Shown: positions 43,838 to 52,526, numbered from the stretch's first letter. The stretch: DNA of 64,000 nucleotides from Photobacterium proteolyticum (GCF_001939735.1 NZ_MJIL01000101.1:124001-188000); one strand, 5' to 3'. Numbers and translations are program-made. Notes: generated by a model from the sequence alone, not told the origin.

Positions 43838-43879
43838 TGAAGTTTAACTCCGCAGTAAATAAATTGGAGTTAAACTTCA
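43838..43879. promoter_or_regulatory. Candidate NanR operators E and F (paired)
   Basis: TGAAGTTTAACTCCG (43838-43852) and TGGAGTTAAACTTCA (43865-43879) are two motif copies that are also inverted to each other, with centres 27 bp apart (about 2.5 helical turns). They end 33 bp before the nanE start. Confidence 0.65.
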
Positions 43880-43911
43880 TTAGTAAATATTATGCCGGAG
43901 TGGTGCTACAC

Positions 43912-44622
43912 ATGACTGCCATATCTAAAAACTGCTTTCTTGCCTTGCAACAGGGGTTTGTTGCTTCCTGTCAGCCTGTTGATGATGGGCCGATGGATTC
44001 TCCTGAAATTGTGGCTGCAATGGCGCAGGCTGCCGTTGCTGGTGGGGCTGCTGGCCTCAGAATTGAGGGGATCGATAACCTGAAAGCCGTTCGAGCGGCT
44101 GTATCCGTACCGATTATTGGGATTGTTAAACGCGATCTTGCAGGTTCCGAGGTTCGCATTACCCCTTATCTTGAAGATATCCGGGCCCTAAAAAGTGCTG
44201 GGGCGGACATTATTGCTATTGATGCCACGGAGCGCGAGCGCCCGGTGCCGGTATCCGAGTTGATCAATGAGATCCACCGACTTGGCTGTATGGCAATGGC
44301 TGACTGCGCAACATTTGAAGAGGGAGTGCGCTGCCATCAACAAGGTGTAGAGATTATTGGATCGACTTTGTCGGGTTATACCGGTGGTCCGGTTCCCGAG
44401 GAGCCTGACTTCGAACTGGTTCGTCGGCTCAAAGAGGTCGGGTGTAATGTGATGGCGGAAGGGCGTTACAACACACCGGTGCTTGCTCGTAAGGCAATAG
44501 AAGCAGGAGCTTTTTGTGTGACTGTCGGCTCGGCAATTACACGTATCGAACACATATGTGACTGGTTCCGCTCTGAAGTAGATCTTGGTCGACAGCATGT
44601 TTCACAAGCTCAGGCATCGTAG
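43912..44622 (+). CDS. nanE: N-acetylmannosamine-6-phosphate 2-epimerase NanE
   Basis: 236 aa TIM-barrel enzyme that converts ManNAc-6-P to GlcNAc-6-P. Family segments GLRIEGIDNLKAVR, IIGIVKRDL, IDATERERP and VTVGSAITR are present. The frame is open 26 codons upstream, but that part contains the operators, and MTAISKNCF at 43912 is the homologous start with GGAG 11 nt before it. First gene of nanE-nanK-transporter-nanQ. Confidence 0.94.
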   Translation: MTAISKNCFLALQQGFVASCQPVDDGPMDSPEIVAAMAQAAVAGGAAGLRIEGIDNLKAVRAAVSVPIIGIVKRDLAGSEVRITPYLEDIRALKSAGADIIAIDATERERPVPVSELINEIHRLGCMAMADCATFEEGVRCHQQGVEIIGSTLSGYTGGPVPEEPDFELVRRLKEVGCNVMAEGRYNTPVLARKAIEAGAFCVTVGSAITRIEHICDWFRSEVDLGRQHVSQAQAS

Positions 44623-44630
44623 GTGTCGTT

Positions 44631-45506
44631 ATGAAAACATATTTAGCCGTTGACCTGGGTGGAACAAAAATCGCTGCGGCATTGATTCGAAATAATACCA
44701 TTGTTCGGCGAGAGCAGATAGAAACCCCGTCATCACAATCACCAGCAGCGCTTTCTGATGCTTTGAAAGCCTTGTTGTTACCTCTTTCTCATGAGGCTGA
44801 CTCCGTCGCGATTGCCTCGACGGGGATCATCGACAACGGGGCTTTGACAGCACTTAATCCGGATAACCTGGGTGGCCTGAATAACTACCCGTTGCAGGAC
44901 GTTGTTGCTGATATAACGGGGTTGGAGACAGTTGCGATCAATGATGCCCAGGCAGCGGCATGGGCTGAATATAAGGCGCTGTGCCAACCTGCTGAAAATA
45001 TGGCTTTTATTACTGTATCGACAGGTGTAGGGGCCGGATTGGTCATTGATGGAAAACTACTGGCCGGGCCTCGCGGCGTAGCTGGTCATGCCGGGCATAT
45101 GCTGGCAGATCCTAATGGGCCGATGTGTGGTTGTGGCCGCAGAGGGTGTGTCGAAAGCGTGGCATCCGGCAGAGCTATCGCACGAGCGGGAGAAGCTTAT
45201 TTCGCTGCCGGTTGTAGCGGATATGCGGTTTACCAGCAATTTCTGGCGGGCGATGAAAATGCCGAGGCGATTATCCACCGCTCTGCAAAGGCGATAGCCA
45301 ATTTGATTGCTGATCTGACTATCAGCCTTGATCTTGACGTCGTGACGCTCGGTGGCAGTGTCGGGCTCGCTGAAAACTACCTCGATCTGGTTCAGTCATA
45401 TTTATCCCAATTGCCTGCAATTTACCAGCCCAGGTTGATCCCGGCAGTAACCGGGGCAGACGCAGGCCTCATCGGCGTCACCCGATGGGCTGAAGCCAAT
45501 ACCTAA
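44631..45506 (+). CDS. nanK: N-acetylmannosamine kinase NanK
   Basis: 291 aa ROK-family sugar kinase that phosphorylates ManNAc for NanE. ATP motif AVDLGGTKIAAAL at the start; catalytic Asp in AINDAQAAAWAE; zinc-binding CGCGRRGCVESVASG in the middle. It follows nanE by 8 bp. Confidence 0.93.
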   Translation: MKTYLAVDLGGTKIAAALIRNNTIVRREQIETPSSQSPAALSDALKALLLPLSHEADSVAIASTGIIDNGALTALNPDNLGGLNNYPLQDVVADITGLETVAINDAQAAAWAEYKALCQPAENMAFITVSTGVGAGLVIDGKLLAGPRGVAGHAGHMLADPNGPMCGCGRRGCVESVASGRAIARAGEAYFAAGCSGYAVYQQFLAGDENAEAIIHRSAKAIANLIADLTISLDLDVVTLGGSVGLAENYLDLVQSYLSQLPAIYQPRLIPAVTGADAGLIGVTRWAEANT

Positions 45507-45562
45507 AACAGAATAAATGAATCAACTTACCTCAACCTACTTTCATTGACAGGAGTTAAGGC

Positions 45563-47056
45563 ATGGAAATGCATGCATTTGGTACCCTCAATTATATCGT
45601 TTTGCTGGTGTATCTCGCCGCCATTATGCTCGTGGGGGTGTATTTTGCGCGTCGCCAAAAGTCAGCGGATGACTACTTCAAGGCGGGGGGCCGTATCCCC
45701 GGCTGGGCTGCCGGGATCAGTGTTTTTGCCACAACATTAAGCTCGATCACCTTTATGTCGATCCCGGCCAAGGCCTATACCGGAGACTGGACGTTTCTGA
45801 TTGGCCAGTACATCGCGATCCTGATTTTGCCGTTCGTGTTTATGTACTATATTCCGTTCTTCCGTAAGCTGAACCTCACCTCGGCCTATGAGTATCTGGA
45901 AAAGCGTTTTGATATCAAGATGCGACTGTTTGCCAGCATCTCTTTTATGCTGTTTCACATCGGTCGTATTGCAATCATTACCTACCTGACGGCGCTGGCA
46001 CTTATCCCTTTCATCGATATCAACCCGCTGACCATTGTCTTCCTGATTGGTGTTCTGTGTATTATTTATACCTTTATGGGCGGGATTGAAGGCGTTATTT
46101 GGACCGATGTGATCCAGGGGATAATGCTCTCTGTGGCTGCGGTGATGATTTTTGTCATGATCTGTTTCAATGTCGATGGCGGAATGACCGAGATATTCAG
46201 CATGTCAGCACAGGCCGACAAGTACTTCCCGTCGGAAAAGTTTGCCTGGAGCTGGTCTGAAAGTACGATTCCGGTACTGATGATAGGGTTCCTGTTCGCC
46301 AGTCTGCAGCAATTCACGGCCAGCCAGGATGTTGTCCAGCGCTACATCGTAACCGATTCCATTGATGAGACAAAAAAGGCCCTGGTGACAAATGCAAAGC
46401 TGGTTGCCTGCATCCCGGTATTCTTCTTTGCGGTAGGGGCGGCGCTATACGCCTATTACACTCAAAATCCGTCGTTACTGCCTGAAGACTTTAATACCGG
46501 CGGGATCCTGCCTTTCTTCGTCATTTCGCAGATGCCAGCCGGGATTGCCGGGCTTATCATTGCCGCTATTTTTGCCGCATCACAATCAAGTATTTCTAGT
46601 AGCCTGAACAGTATCTCGGCCTGTTTCACTTCTGATATCTACAACCGTCTCGGCACGACCAAGACGCCGGAAGAGAATCTGAAGGTAGGGCGAATCGTGA
46701 CAGTGCTGGCCGGTGTCTTTGGCGTACTGGCATCAACCTATCTCATCATGTCGAATGAAAGCGAACTGTGGGATGCCTTTAACAGCCTGATTGGCTTAAT
46801 GGGCGGCCCGATGACAGGTCTGTTCATGCTGGGCGTCTTTGTACGCAGAGCCAATGCCAATAGTGCTTTGGCTGGTGTGGTTGCCGCCGTTGCCTCGGTG
46901 CTGTGGGTTCGCTCGACAACCGATCTGAACTTCTTCTTCTATGGTGTTATCGGTACCCTGGTGGTGGTCATCGTCGGCTATCTGACTGCGCCACTATTCA
47001 AAAACACTCACGCGAAAGAAGAGATTGAAGCCCTTACGATTCAGGGCCAAAACTAA
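45563..47056 (+). CDS. Sodium:solute symporter, probable sialic-acid transporter (SiaT/NanT-like)
   Basis: 497 aa, about 13 TM helices, of the SSS family (LeuT fold). Sodium-site-type segments SVFATTLSSITFMSIPAKAY and IIAAIFAASQSSISSSLNS are characteristic. Its place between nanK and nanQ points to sialic-acid uptake across the inner membrane, as for Proteus SiaT; many vibrios use a TRAP system instead. AGGAG lies 7 nt before the ATG. Confidence 0.88.
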   Translation: MEMHAFGTLNYIVLLVYLAAIMLVGVYFARRQKSADDYFKAGGRIPGWAAGISVFATTLSSITFMSIPAKAYTGDWTFLIGQYIAILILPFVFMYYIPFFRKLNLTSAYEYLEKRFDIKMRLFASISFMLFHIGRIAIITYLTALALIPFIDINPLTIVFLIGVLCIIYTFMGGIEGVIWTDVIQGIMLSVAAVMIFVMICFNVDGGMTEIFSMSAQADKYFPSEKFAWSWSESTIPVLMIGFLFASLQQFTASQDVVQRYIVTDSIDETKKALVTNAKLVACIPVFFFAVGAALYAYYTQNPSLLPEDFNTGGILPFFVISQMPAGIAGLIIAAIFAASQSSISSSLNSISACFTSDIYNRLGTTKTPEENLKVGRIVTVLAGVFGVLASTYLIMSNESELWDAFNSLIGLMGGPMTGLFMLGVFVRRANANSALAGVVAAVASVLWVRSTTDLNFFFYGVIGTLVVVIVGYLTAPLFKNTHAKEEIEALTIQGQN

Positions 47057-47091
47057 CCGCTTGATTTGAATTTCCTCCAATTCCCCCGGAA

Positions 47092-47120
47092 GGCTTAAGT
47101 CTTGATGGCTTAGGTCTTCT
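47092..47120 (+). repeat. Imperfect 15-bp tandem repeat before nanQ
   Basis: GGCTTAAGTCTTGAT is followed by GGCTTAGGTCTTCT. Two copies only, in the leader of nanQ; no function assigned. Confidence 0.4.
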
Positions 47121-47138
47121 CTTTTAGAGAGTCAGACA

Positions 47139-47618
47139 ATGATATTAGGTCATATAGAACAGCCGGAGAGCTATGCCTTTCTTCCTGGTGCAATAAAAAA
47201 GAGCCTCGACTATTTACGCGCTACCGACTTACAGGCACTTGAGCCTGGTCGGCATGATATTGATGGCGACAAGATCTTTGCTAATGTGATGGCATTTGAA
47301 ACTACTAATGCCAATGAGAAACTGGCCGAGGTCCACAAGGAGTATATCGATATCCAGTACTTGATATCAGGTACCGAGCGAATTGGCTTTGGCCTGCCGT
47401 CAGCGGCTAATCAGGTAGCCAAAGAATATGATCAAGCGGACGATTACTATCTGGTTGAAGGTATGGAGTGCGAATCTGAAGTGAACCTCGGACCGGATAT
47501 GTTTGCCATATTTTTCCCGGAAGAACCTCATAAGCCGGGTTGCCGTTGTCAGAGCAGAAGTTCTATCAAGAAAGTGGTGGTCAAGGTACATAAAAGTTTA
47601 TTGGCCGCCAGTGCATAG
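47139..47618 (+). CDS. nanQ: YhcH/YjgK/YiaL family protein, probable N-acetylneuraminate anomerase NanQ
   Basis: 159 aa cupin-like protein of the DUF386/YhcH family. E. coli YhcH (NanQ) speeds anomer conversion of sialic acid for the lyase. Typical residues lie in EVHKEYIDIQYLISGTERIG and AIFFPEEPHKPGC (metal-binding His and Glu). It is the last gene of the nan operon, followed by a terminator. Confidence 0.88.
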   Translation: MILGHIEQPESYAFLPGAIKKSLDYLRATDLQALEPGRHDIDGDKIFANVMAFETTNANEKLAEVHKEYIDIQYLISGTERIGFGLPSAANQVAKEYDQADDYYLVEGMECESEVNLGPDMFAIFFPEEPHKPGCRCQSRSSIKKVVVKVHKSLLAASA

Positions 47619-47670
47619 GGATAGCCTTTCACCTTCAGTGAGCCGGTTGGACTAAAGTGAGTAGGCATAA

Positions 47671-47698
47671 AAAAACGAGGCACGATGGCCTCGTTTTT
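47671..47698 (+). terminator. nan operon terminator
   Basis: AAAAACGAGGC / GCCTCGTTTTT, 11-bp stem with a 6-nt loop and T tail. Confidence 0.85.
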
Positions 47699-47843
47699 CG
47701 TTTTTGCTAATCCCAGAGCATATTAATCGCTTAACGTGTTCCTGTTCCGTTTACATTACGTTGACAATTCACATAGTGGCCTTGAGCCCTTTGAGTTTTG
47801 CCAAGTGAGTTAACGGCGATTAATGGGGCGTTTTTAGCCCAAT

Positions 47844-47918
47844 TTAATGATTGCTTTTGTACAACTCGGCAAAGCTTGGTTGGTACAGGGCAATCACTTT
47901 TTCAAAAATACGAGCCAT
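47844..47918 (-). CDS. Possible small protein, 24 aa
   Basis: The frame encodes MARIFEKVIALYQPSFAELY plus KSNH, then TAA. AGGAAG lies 4 nt before the ATG's 5' neighbourhood (47923-47928), a good Shine-Dalgarno. The peptide could form an amphipathic helix. Upstream on the same strand the leader contains a perfect palindrome AAAAGACGTCTTTT (47975-47988) flanked by GGCGG/CCGCC. I know no family; coding is inferred from start context only. Confidence 0.4.
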   Translation of the reverse strand: MARIFEKVIALYQPSFAELYKSNH

Positions 47919-48319
47919 AACTACTTCCTCAATCTAAAAACAATTCTGATGGGGAAACAGCTTACAACCCGCCTAAAAGACGTCTTTTACTGTCTGGGCG
48001 GCTTAATCTGTTTCTGACGCTGATTATAGATATTTATTTGTCATGCAAAAGCGAGATAAATTCTGTTTTGACATTAATTTTTCTAATCTGAAATATTATG
48101 ACTATGTTCTCGCATATTAATGTTTTATAGCTTTTATAGAGAGTTGCCTGAGTGATTTATTGATACTGTGATCTCGATAGCCCTGTTTTTTCTAAGCCAT
48201 TTCTTTGATGAATATGACGATTTAAAACAGATTGTGACCATGTATTAACTGGTCGTTTTTAGTATGAAAGATCGTGTTTTTTTCTATTCACAGAGAGATT
48301 TATCTAGTTGTGGCTTTGG

Positions 48320-48333
48320 TTGATCTAAATCAA
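48320..48333. promoter_or_regulatory. FNR box upstream of cydA
   Basis: TTGATCTAAATCAA is a perfect match to TTGATnnnnATCAA, 312 bp before cydA. A nearby -10-like TATAAA (48348-48353) would place the box centre at about -33, overlapping the -35 region, a geometry more typical of FNR repression, as in E. coli cydAB. Confidence 0.65.
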
Positions 48334-48644
48334 TTAAAATCGATGTGTATAAATCTTGAGCGGCGTTTCTTGATATTTATCAAAGCAAATTGTGAGATAA
48401 ATAGATTGAGCGGGGCGGAGAATATCAGTAATATTAGCAATGACTTTATTAGCTGTAGCTTAACAACAAATTAACTAATTTGGCACATGACTGCAACATA
48501 GAAAGGAAGCCATTGATTCTTAATAAAATGGCTACCAGGAAGGTGACCTAAATAAGCGGTTTGTAAGCTACATTTTGCTAGCCCAACCATTGGTACACAG
48601 TGTAGTACTGTCGTCAGTCAGCCTGGCGAAAAAAGGAGTTCTCA

Positions 48645-50231
48645 ATGTTCACTGATATCGTCGAACTATCGCGGTTACAGTTCGCATTAACTGCGATGTA
48701 TCACTTTTTGTTCGTCCCCCTGACTCTTGGTATGGCGTTCCTGCTTGCCATCATGGAGTCGGTTTATGTAATGACCGGAAAGCAAATCTACAAGGACATG
48801 ACTAAGTTCTGGGGTAAGCTTTTCGCCATCAACTTTGCCTTGGGTGTTTCCACGGGTTTAACCATGGAGTTTCAGTTCGGTACGAACTGGGCTTACTACT
48901 CCCACTACGTAGGTGATATCTTCGGTGCCCCGCTGGCTATCGAAGCACTTATTGCCTTCTTCCTTGAATCTACTCTTGTCGGCCTGTTCTTCTTCGGCTG
49001 GGATCGCCTGTCTAAGCGTCAGCACCTTGCTGTAACTTGGTTGGTGGCTCTTGGTTCCAACTTCTCGGCATTGTGGATCCTTATCGCAAACGGCTGGATG
49101 CAGAACCCTGTGGGTGCAGAGTTCAACTTCGAAACCATGCGTATGGAAATGGTGAGTTTTGCCGAAGTGGTGATGAACCCTGTTGCTCAGGTGAAATTTG
49201 TTCACACCGTCGCGTCTGGTTATGTCTGTGGTGCGATGTTTATCATGGGTATCAGTGCCTACTACCTGCTGAAAGGCCGAGATATTCCGTTTGCTCGCCG
49301 TTCCTTCGCGATTGCCGCTTCTTTCGGTATGGCGTCAATTCTGTCGGTTATCGTGCTGGGTGACGAATCTGGTTATGAGCTGGGTGACGTACAGAAAACC
49401 AAGCTGGCTGCTATCGAAGCCGAATGGCACACAGAAGAAGCACCGGCAGCGTTTACGCTATTTGGTGTTCCTAACCAGGAAACCATGGAAACGGACTTCG
49501 CGATTAAGATCCCTTATGTGATGGGGATTATCGCTACGCGTTCTTTTGACACCGAAGTGACTGGTCTTCGCGATCTTAAGGCCGAGCACGAAGTGCGTAT
49601 CCGTAACGGTATGGTGGCCTATGGTCTGTTAGAAAAGCTGCGTGCCGGTGATAAGACACCTGAAAACATTGCAGCCTTCGATGAAGTGAAGCATGACCTG
49701 GGTTATGGCCTGCTACTTAAACCGTACGCTGACAATGTAGTTGACGCGACAGAAGCCGATATTGCCCAGGCAGCAGATGATTCAATCCCGACGGTTTGGC
49801 CACTATTCTGGAGCTTCCGTATCATGGTGGCTTGTGGCTTTATTATGCTGGGTATCATTGGTGCTGCATTTATTCAGACTTGCCGTCATAAGATCACAGG
49901 TAATAAGTGGGTACTAAAAGCAGCACTTTTCGGTATTCCTCTGCCTTGGATTGCTATTGAAGCGGGCTGGTTCGTTGCTGAATATGGTCGTCAGCCTTGG
50001 GCGGTGGGTGAAATTCTGCCGGTTTCAATGGCTGTGTCGAACCTTCAGGCCTCTGACATCATTACTTCCATGTTGGCTATTATCGCCTTGTACACCGTGT
50101 TCCTGATCGCTGAGATGTACCTGATGATCAAGTTCGCTCGTCTGGGTCCAAGCAGCCTGAAAACAGGTCGTTACCACTTTGAAACAACCGATGCACCGCA
50201 AAATGTGGTATCGCGTCAGGTTGAAGCGTAA
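48645..50231 (+). CDS. cydA: Cytochrome bd ubiquinol oxidase subunit I CydA
   Basis: 528 aa inner-membrane subunit carrying hemes b558, b595 and d, oxidising quinol and reducing oxygen at low oxygen levels. The first heme-ligand His is His20 in LTAMYHFLFVPLTLG; the GRQPWAVGE motif is present, and the long Q-loop (about 255-385) marks the E. coli-like L-type oxidase. AAAAGGAG precedes the ATG. First gene of cydABX-ybgE. Confidence 0.97.
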   Translation: MFTDIVELSRLQFALTAMYHFLFVPLTLGMAFLLAIMESVYVMTGKQIYKDMTKFWGKLFAINFALGVSTGLTMEFQFGTNWAYYSHYVGDIFGAPLAIEALIAFFLESTLVGLFFFGWDRLSKRQHLAVTWLVALGSNFSALWILIANGWMQNPVGAEFNFETMRMEMVSFAEVVMNPVAQVKFVHTVASGYVCGAMFIMGISAYYLLKGRDIPFARRSFAIAASFGMASILSVIVLGDESGYELGDVQKTKLAAIEAEWHTEEAPAAFTLFGVPNQETMETDFAIKIPYVMGIIATRSFDTEVTGLRDLKAEHEVRIRNGMVAYGLLEKLRAGDKTPENIAAFDEVKHDLGYGLLLKPYADNVVDATEADIAQAADDSIPTVWPLFWSFRIMVACGFIMLGIIGAAFIQTCRHKITGNKWVLKAALFGIPLPWIAIEAGWFVAEYGRQPWAVGEILPVSMAVSNLQASDIITSMLAIIALYTVFLIAEMYLMIKFARLGPSSLKTGRYHFETTDAPQNVVSRQVEA

Positions 50232-50248
50232 TCAGGGAGAATTAGGCA

Positions 50249-51385
50249 ATGTTTGAATATGAAGTATTGCGATTTATCTGGTGGGTGTTGATCGGTGTGC
50301 TATGCATCGGCTTTGCAGTCACGGATGGTTTTGATATGGGTGTTGGTGTTCTGTCACGAATCATTGGTAAAACAGACACTGAGCGCCGAGTAATGATTAA
50401 CTCGATCGCCCCGCACTGGGACGGTAACCAGGTTTGGCTGATCACCGCAGGTGGTGCGCTATTTGCGGCGTGGCCACTGGTTTATGCAACGGCATTTTCT
50501 GGCTTTTATTTTGCCATGATCATCACGTTGGCTGCGCTTTGGCTGCGTCCTATTGGTTTCGATTACCGTTCGAAAATTGAAAACCCACAGTGGCGTGAAA
50601 CATGGGACAAGGCGATCTTTGTCGGTAGCTTCGTACCACCTGTGATCTTTGGTGTAGCTTTCGGTAACCTGCTGCAGGGTGTTCCGTTCGAGCTAAGCGA
50701 TCTGTTGATCCCTACTTATACCGGTTCGTTCTTCGCGCTGCTTAACCCGTTCGCACTATTGTGCGGCATCGTGAGCATCCTGATGATCACCACCCAAGGT
50801 GCGGCTTACCTGCAGATGAAGACATCTGATGCGATCCGTGAGCGTGCTCGCCGCGTCGCAATGATCACTTCGATCGGTACAGCAGTGTGCTTTGCAATTG
50901 CCGGTTTCTGGGCCCAGAGCATTGAAGGTTATGTGATCACCTCTGAAATCATGACCAATGCGCCATCTAACCCTCTGACCAAAGAAGTCATGCGTCAGTC
51001 TGGTGCACTATTTGCCAACTTTGATGCCTATCCGTTGTTATGGATTGCGCCGGCACTGGCGGTATTCATGCCATTGCTGACAGTACTGGCTTCACGTGCG
51101 AACAGCGGTGCGCTGGCATTTATCACCTCTAGCCTGACAATGGCGGGTGTGATCCTGACAGCAGGCTTTGCGTTATTCCCGTTCATCATGCCTTCAAGCA
51201 CGGTTCCTAATCACAGCCTGACAATGTGGGATGCGACGTCATCTGAGCTGACGCTGAACATCATGACGGGGGTTGCGGCGGTAATGGTGCCGATTATCCT
51301 GGCGTACACCTCATGGTGTTATTACAAAATGTTTGGCCGTCTTGATAACAAATATATCGAAGACAACAAGACTTCACTGTACTAA
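50249..51385 (+). CDS. cydB: Cytochrome bd ubiquinol oxidase subunit II CydB
   Basis: 378 aa, about eight TM helices, the structural partner of CydA. Signature segments FAVTDGFDMGVG near the N terminus and SIAPHWDGNQVWLITAGG are present. It follows cydA by 17 bp and precedes cydX by 11 bp. Confidence 0.97.
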   Translation: MFEYEVLRFIWWVLIGVLCIGFAVTDGFDMGVGVLSRIIGKTDTERRVMINSIAPHWDGNQVWLITAGGALFAAWPLVYATAFSGFYFAMIITLAALWLRPIGFDYRSKIENPQWRETWDKAIFVGSFVPPVIFGVAFGNLLQGVPFELSDLLIPTYTGSFFALLNPFALLCGIVSILMITTQGAAYLQMKTSDAIRERARRVAMITSIGTAVCFAIAGFWAQSIEGYVITSEIMTNAPSNPLTKEVMRQSGALFANFDAYPLLWIAPALAVFMPLLTVLASRANSGALAFITSSLTMAGVILTAGFALFPFIMPSSTVPNHSLTMWDATSSELTLNIMTGVAAVMVPIILAYTSWCYYKMFGRLDNKYIEDNKTSLY

Positions 51386-51396
51386 GGAGACAGACT

Positions 51397-51504
51397 ATGT
51401 GGTATTTCGCTTGGATTCTCGGTGTTCTGCTAGCCTGCTCTTTCGGGATCATCAATGCCCTGTGGCTTGAGACAACCGAAAATATGGATGAGAACGGTGA
51501 GTAA
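51397..51504 (+). CDS. cydX: Cytochrome bd accessory subunit CydX
   Basis: 35 aa single-TM protein beginning MWYFAWILGVLLACSFGIIN and ending in a short acidic tail. CydX stabilises the hemes of the bd oxidase. TAAGGAG lies 9 nt before the ATG. It is below the length usually annotated and easily missed; its position directly after cydB settles the call. Confidence 0.95.
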   Translation: MWYFAWILGVLLACSFGIINALWLETTENMDENGE

Positions 51505-51808
51505 GGTCGACCACTGGGTGAAGCGTGGCCATCAGTTGCTGGATAACGGGCTATTGCGCCTGTTATCCATGGCACTGTCGATGTCGGCAGCAGGACTGGT
51601 GATATGGGAACCCACACTCTTTGCCCAGGCAATTGGTGGATTCGGACCGATGATCTCACCAGCCCTGATATGGGCGACATGTACAGCAATGATTTTCGGT
51701 GTGGGTTTCGTCCCGCGCCGTTGGTACTGGCAGGTGTTCTTCACCCCGTATCTGGCATTGCCGATTTTGTCCTATATCATGTGGTTACGTCTGTTTCCTT
51801 CGGTGTAA
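51488..51808 (+). CDS. ybgE: Cyd operon protein YbgE
   Basis: 106 aa membrane protein with three hydrophobic segments, of the YbgE family found after cydX. Role is not established. I use the ATG at 51488, which overlaps the end of cydX by 17 bp; a GTG at 51497 is another possible start. The open frame begins even earlier but inside cydX. Confidence 0.85.
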   Translation: MRTVSKVDHWVKRGHQLLDNGLLRLLSMALSMSAAGLVIWEPTLFAQAIGGFGPMISPALIWATCTAMIFGVGFVPRRWYWQVFFTPYLALPILSYIMWLRLFPSV

Positions 51809-51845
51809 TCGCCGAAACAGACAGATAACGATAATTCACACAATG

Positions 51846-51884
51846 AAACAGCCCATTACAAAACAGTAGTGGGCTGTTTTTTTA
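51846..51884 (+). terminator. cyd operon terminator
   Basis: AACAGCCCA / TGGGCTGTT arms with a loop of about 14 nt and a run of seven Ts, 38 bp after ybgE. Confidence 0.8.
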
Positions 51885-52118
51885 TACGTCTGTTAGTGTT
51901 TGTTGCCTAGATAAGTGTGCAAAATGCATATGCTGACACGAATTATGCAGTGTGAACGGTAACGAAATGACAAGCTTGTCAAAAAATCATCGCTTTTGTG
52001 AGTGTTAGTAAATGCGGCGTTTTATAAAGCTGCGCAACTTCGGTATAGTAAGCGATTATTTGAAGATCGGGCGAGTACCTGGCGGGTACTGGCTGTTATG
52101 TGATTGCATGGATATCTG
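51885..52118 (+). promoter_or_regulatory. ybgC-tol promoter region
   Basis: 234 bp between the cyd terminator and ybgC. Promoter for ybgC-tolQRAB-pal should be here; hexamers were not assigned with confidence. Confidence 0.4.
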
Positions 52119-52526
52119 ATGACCGAAGAAAGTGCCTTTGAGTGGCCAATCACTATTTATTATGAAGATACCGATGTTGGTGGGATTGTTTACCATGCCA
52201 ACTACCTGAAATTCTTTGAGCGGGCGAGAACGGAACTCTTCCGCAGTCATGATGTCAGTTTACAGGCATTATTTGCACAAAATGTTAGCTTTGTGGTGCG
52301 CCATATGGATATTGACTTCCTGAAAGGCGCCAGGCTCGATGAACGGCTGGTGGTCAGGACATGGCCGGTTAAAATACGCCGGGCCTCGATCGAATTTTGT
52401 CAGGTTTTAGTTAACAATGCCGGCCAAAACTTGTGCAAAGCGATGGTTCAGGTAGCCTGTGTGCATCCTGAATCCATGAAACCTATTCAGATCCCAGAAA
52501 ATATTAAGTCGGAGATATCTAAGTGA
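52119..52526 (+). CDS. ybgC: Acyl-CoA thioesterase YbgC of the Tol-Pal operon
   Basis: 135 aa hot-dog-fold thioesterase. The catalytic Asp is in YYEDTDVGGIVYHANYL near the N terminus. It hydrolyses acyl-CoA or acyl-ACP thioesters and is routinely the first gene of the tol cluster. The ATG at 52119 has a GGA 6 nt upstream and is preferred over a TTG five codons earlier. It overlaps tolQ by 4 bases. Confidence 0.94.
   Translation: MTEESAFEWPITIYYEDTDVGGIVYHANYLKFFERARTELFRSHDVSLQALFAQNVSFVVRHMDIDFLKGARLDERLVVRTWPVKIRRASIEFCQVLVNNAGQNLCKAMVQVACVHPESMKPIQIPENIKSEISK

Larger units (their letters stand above)
43416..43911 (+). promoter_or_regulatory. nanEK-transporter control region
   Basis: 496 bp between nanR and nanE. 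A hairpin GCCCGGCTA / TAGCCGGGC (43456-43481, weak T tail) probably ends nanR. Three copies of the palindromic motif lie at 43720-43734, 43838-43852 and 43865-43879. No other gene is supported. Confidence 0.65.
47619..48644. other. 1-kb intergenic region nanQ/cydA
   Basis: Contains the nan terminator, a possible 24-aa minus-strand gene (47844-47918) with a structured leader, and a perfect FNR box (48320-48333) upstream of cydA. The interval 48000-48300 is AT-rich and otherwise blank. A plus-strand frame at 48274-48474 overlaps the FNR box and lacks support. Confidence 0.65.

Noticed and set aside
43834..43911. Upstream extension of nanE by 26 codons
   Set aside because: This part consists of the two inverted operator-like motifs; homologous NanE proteins start at the ATG at 43912.
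48274..48474. 66-aa plus-strand frame upstream of cydA
   Set aside because: Overlaps the FNR box and AT-rich promoter sequence; no ribosome binding site or familiar motif.
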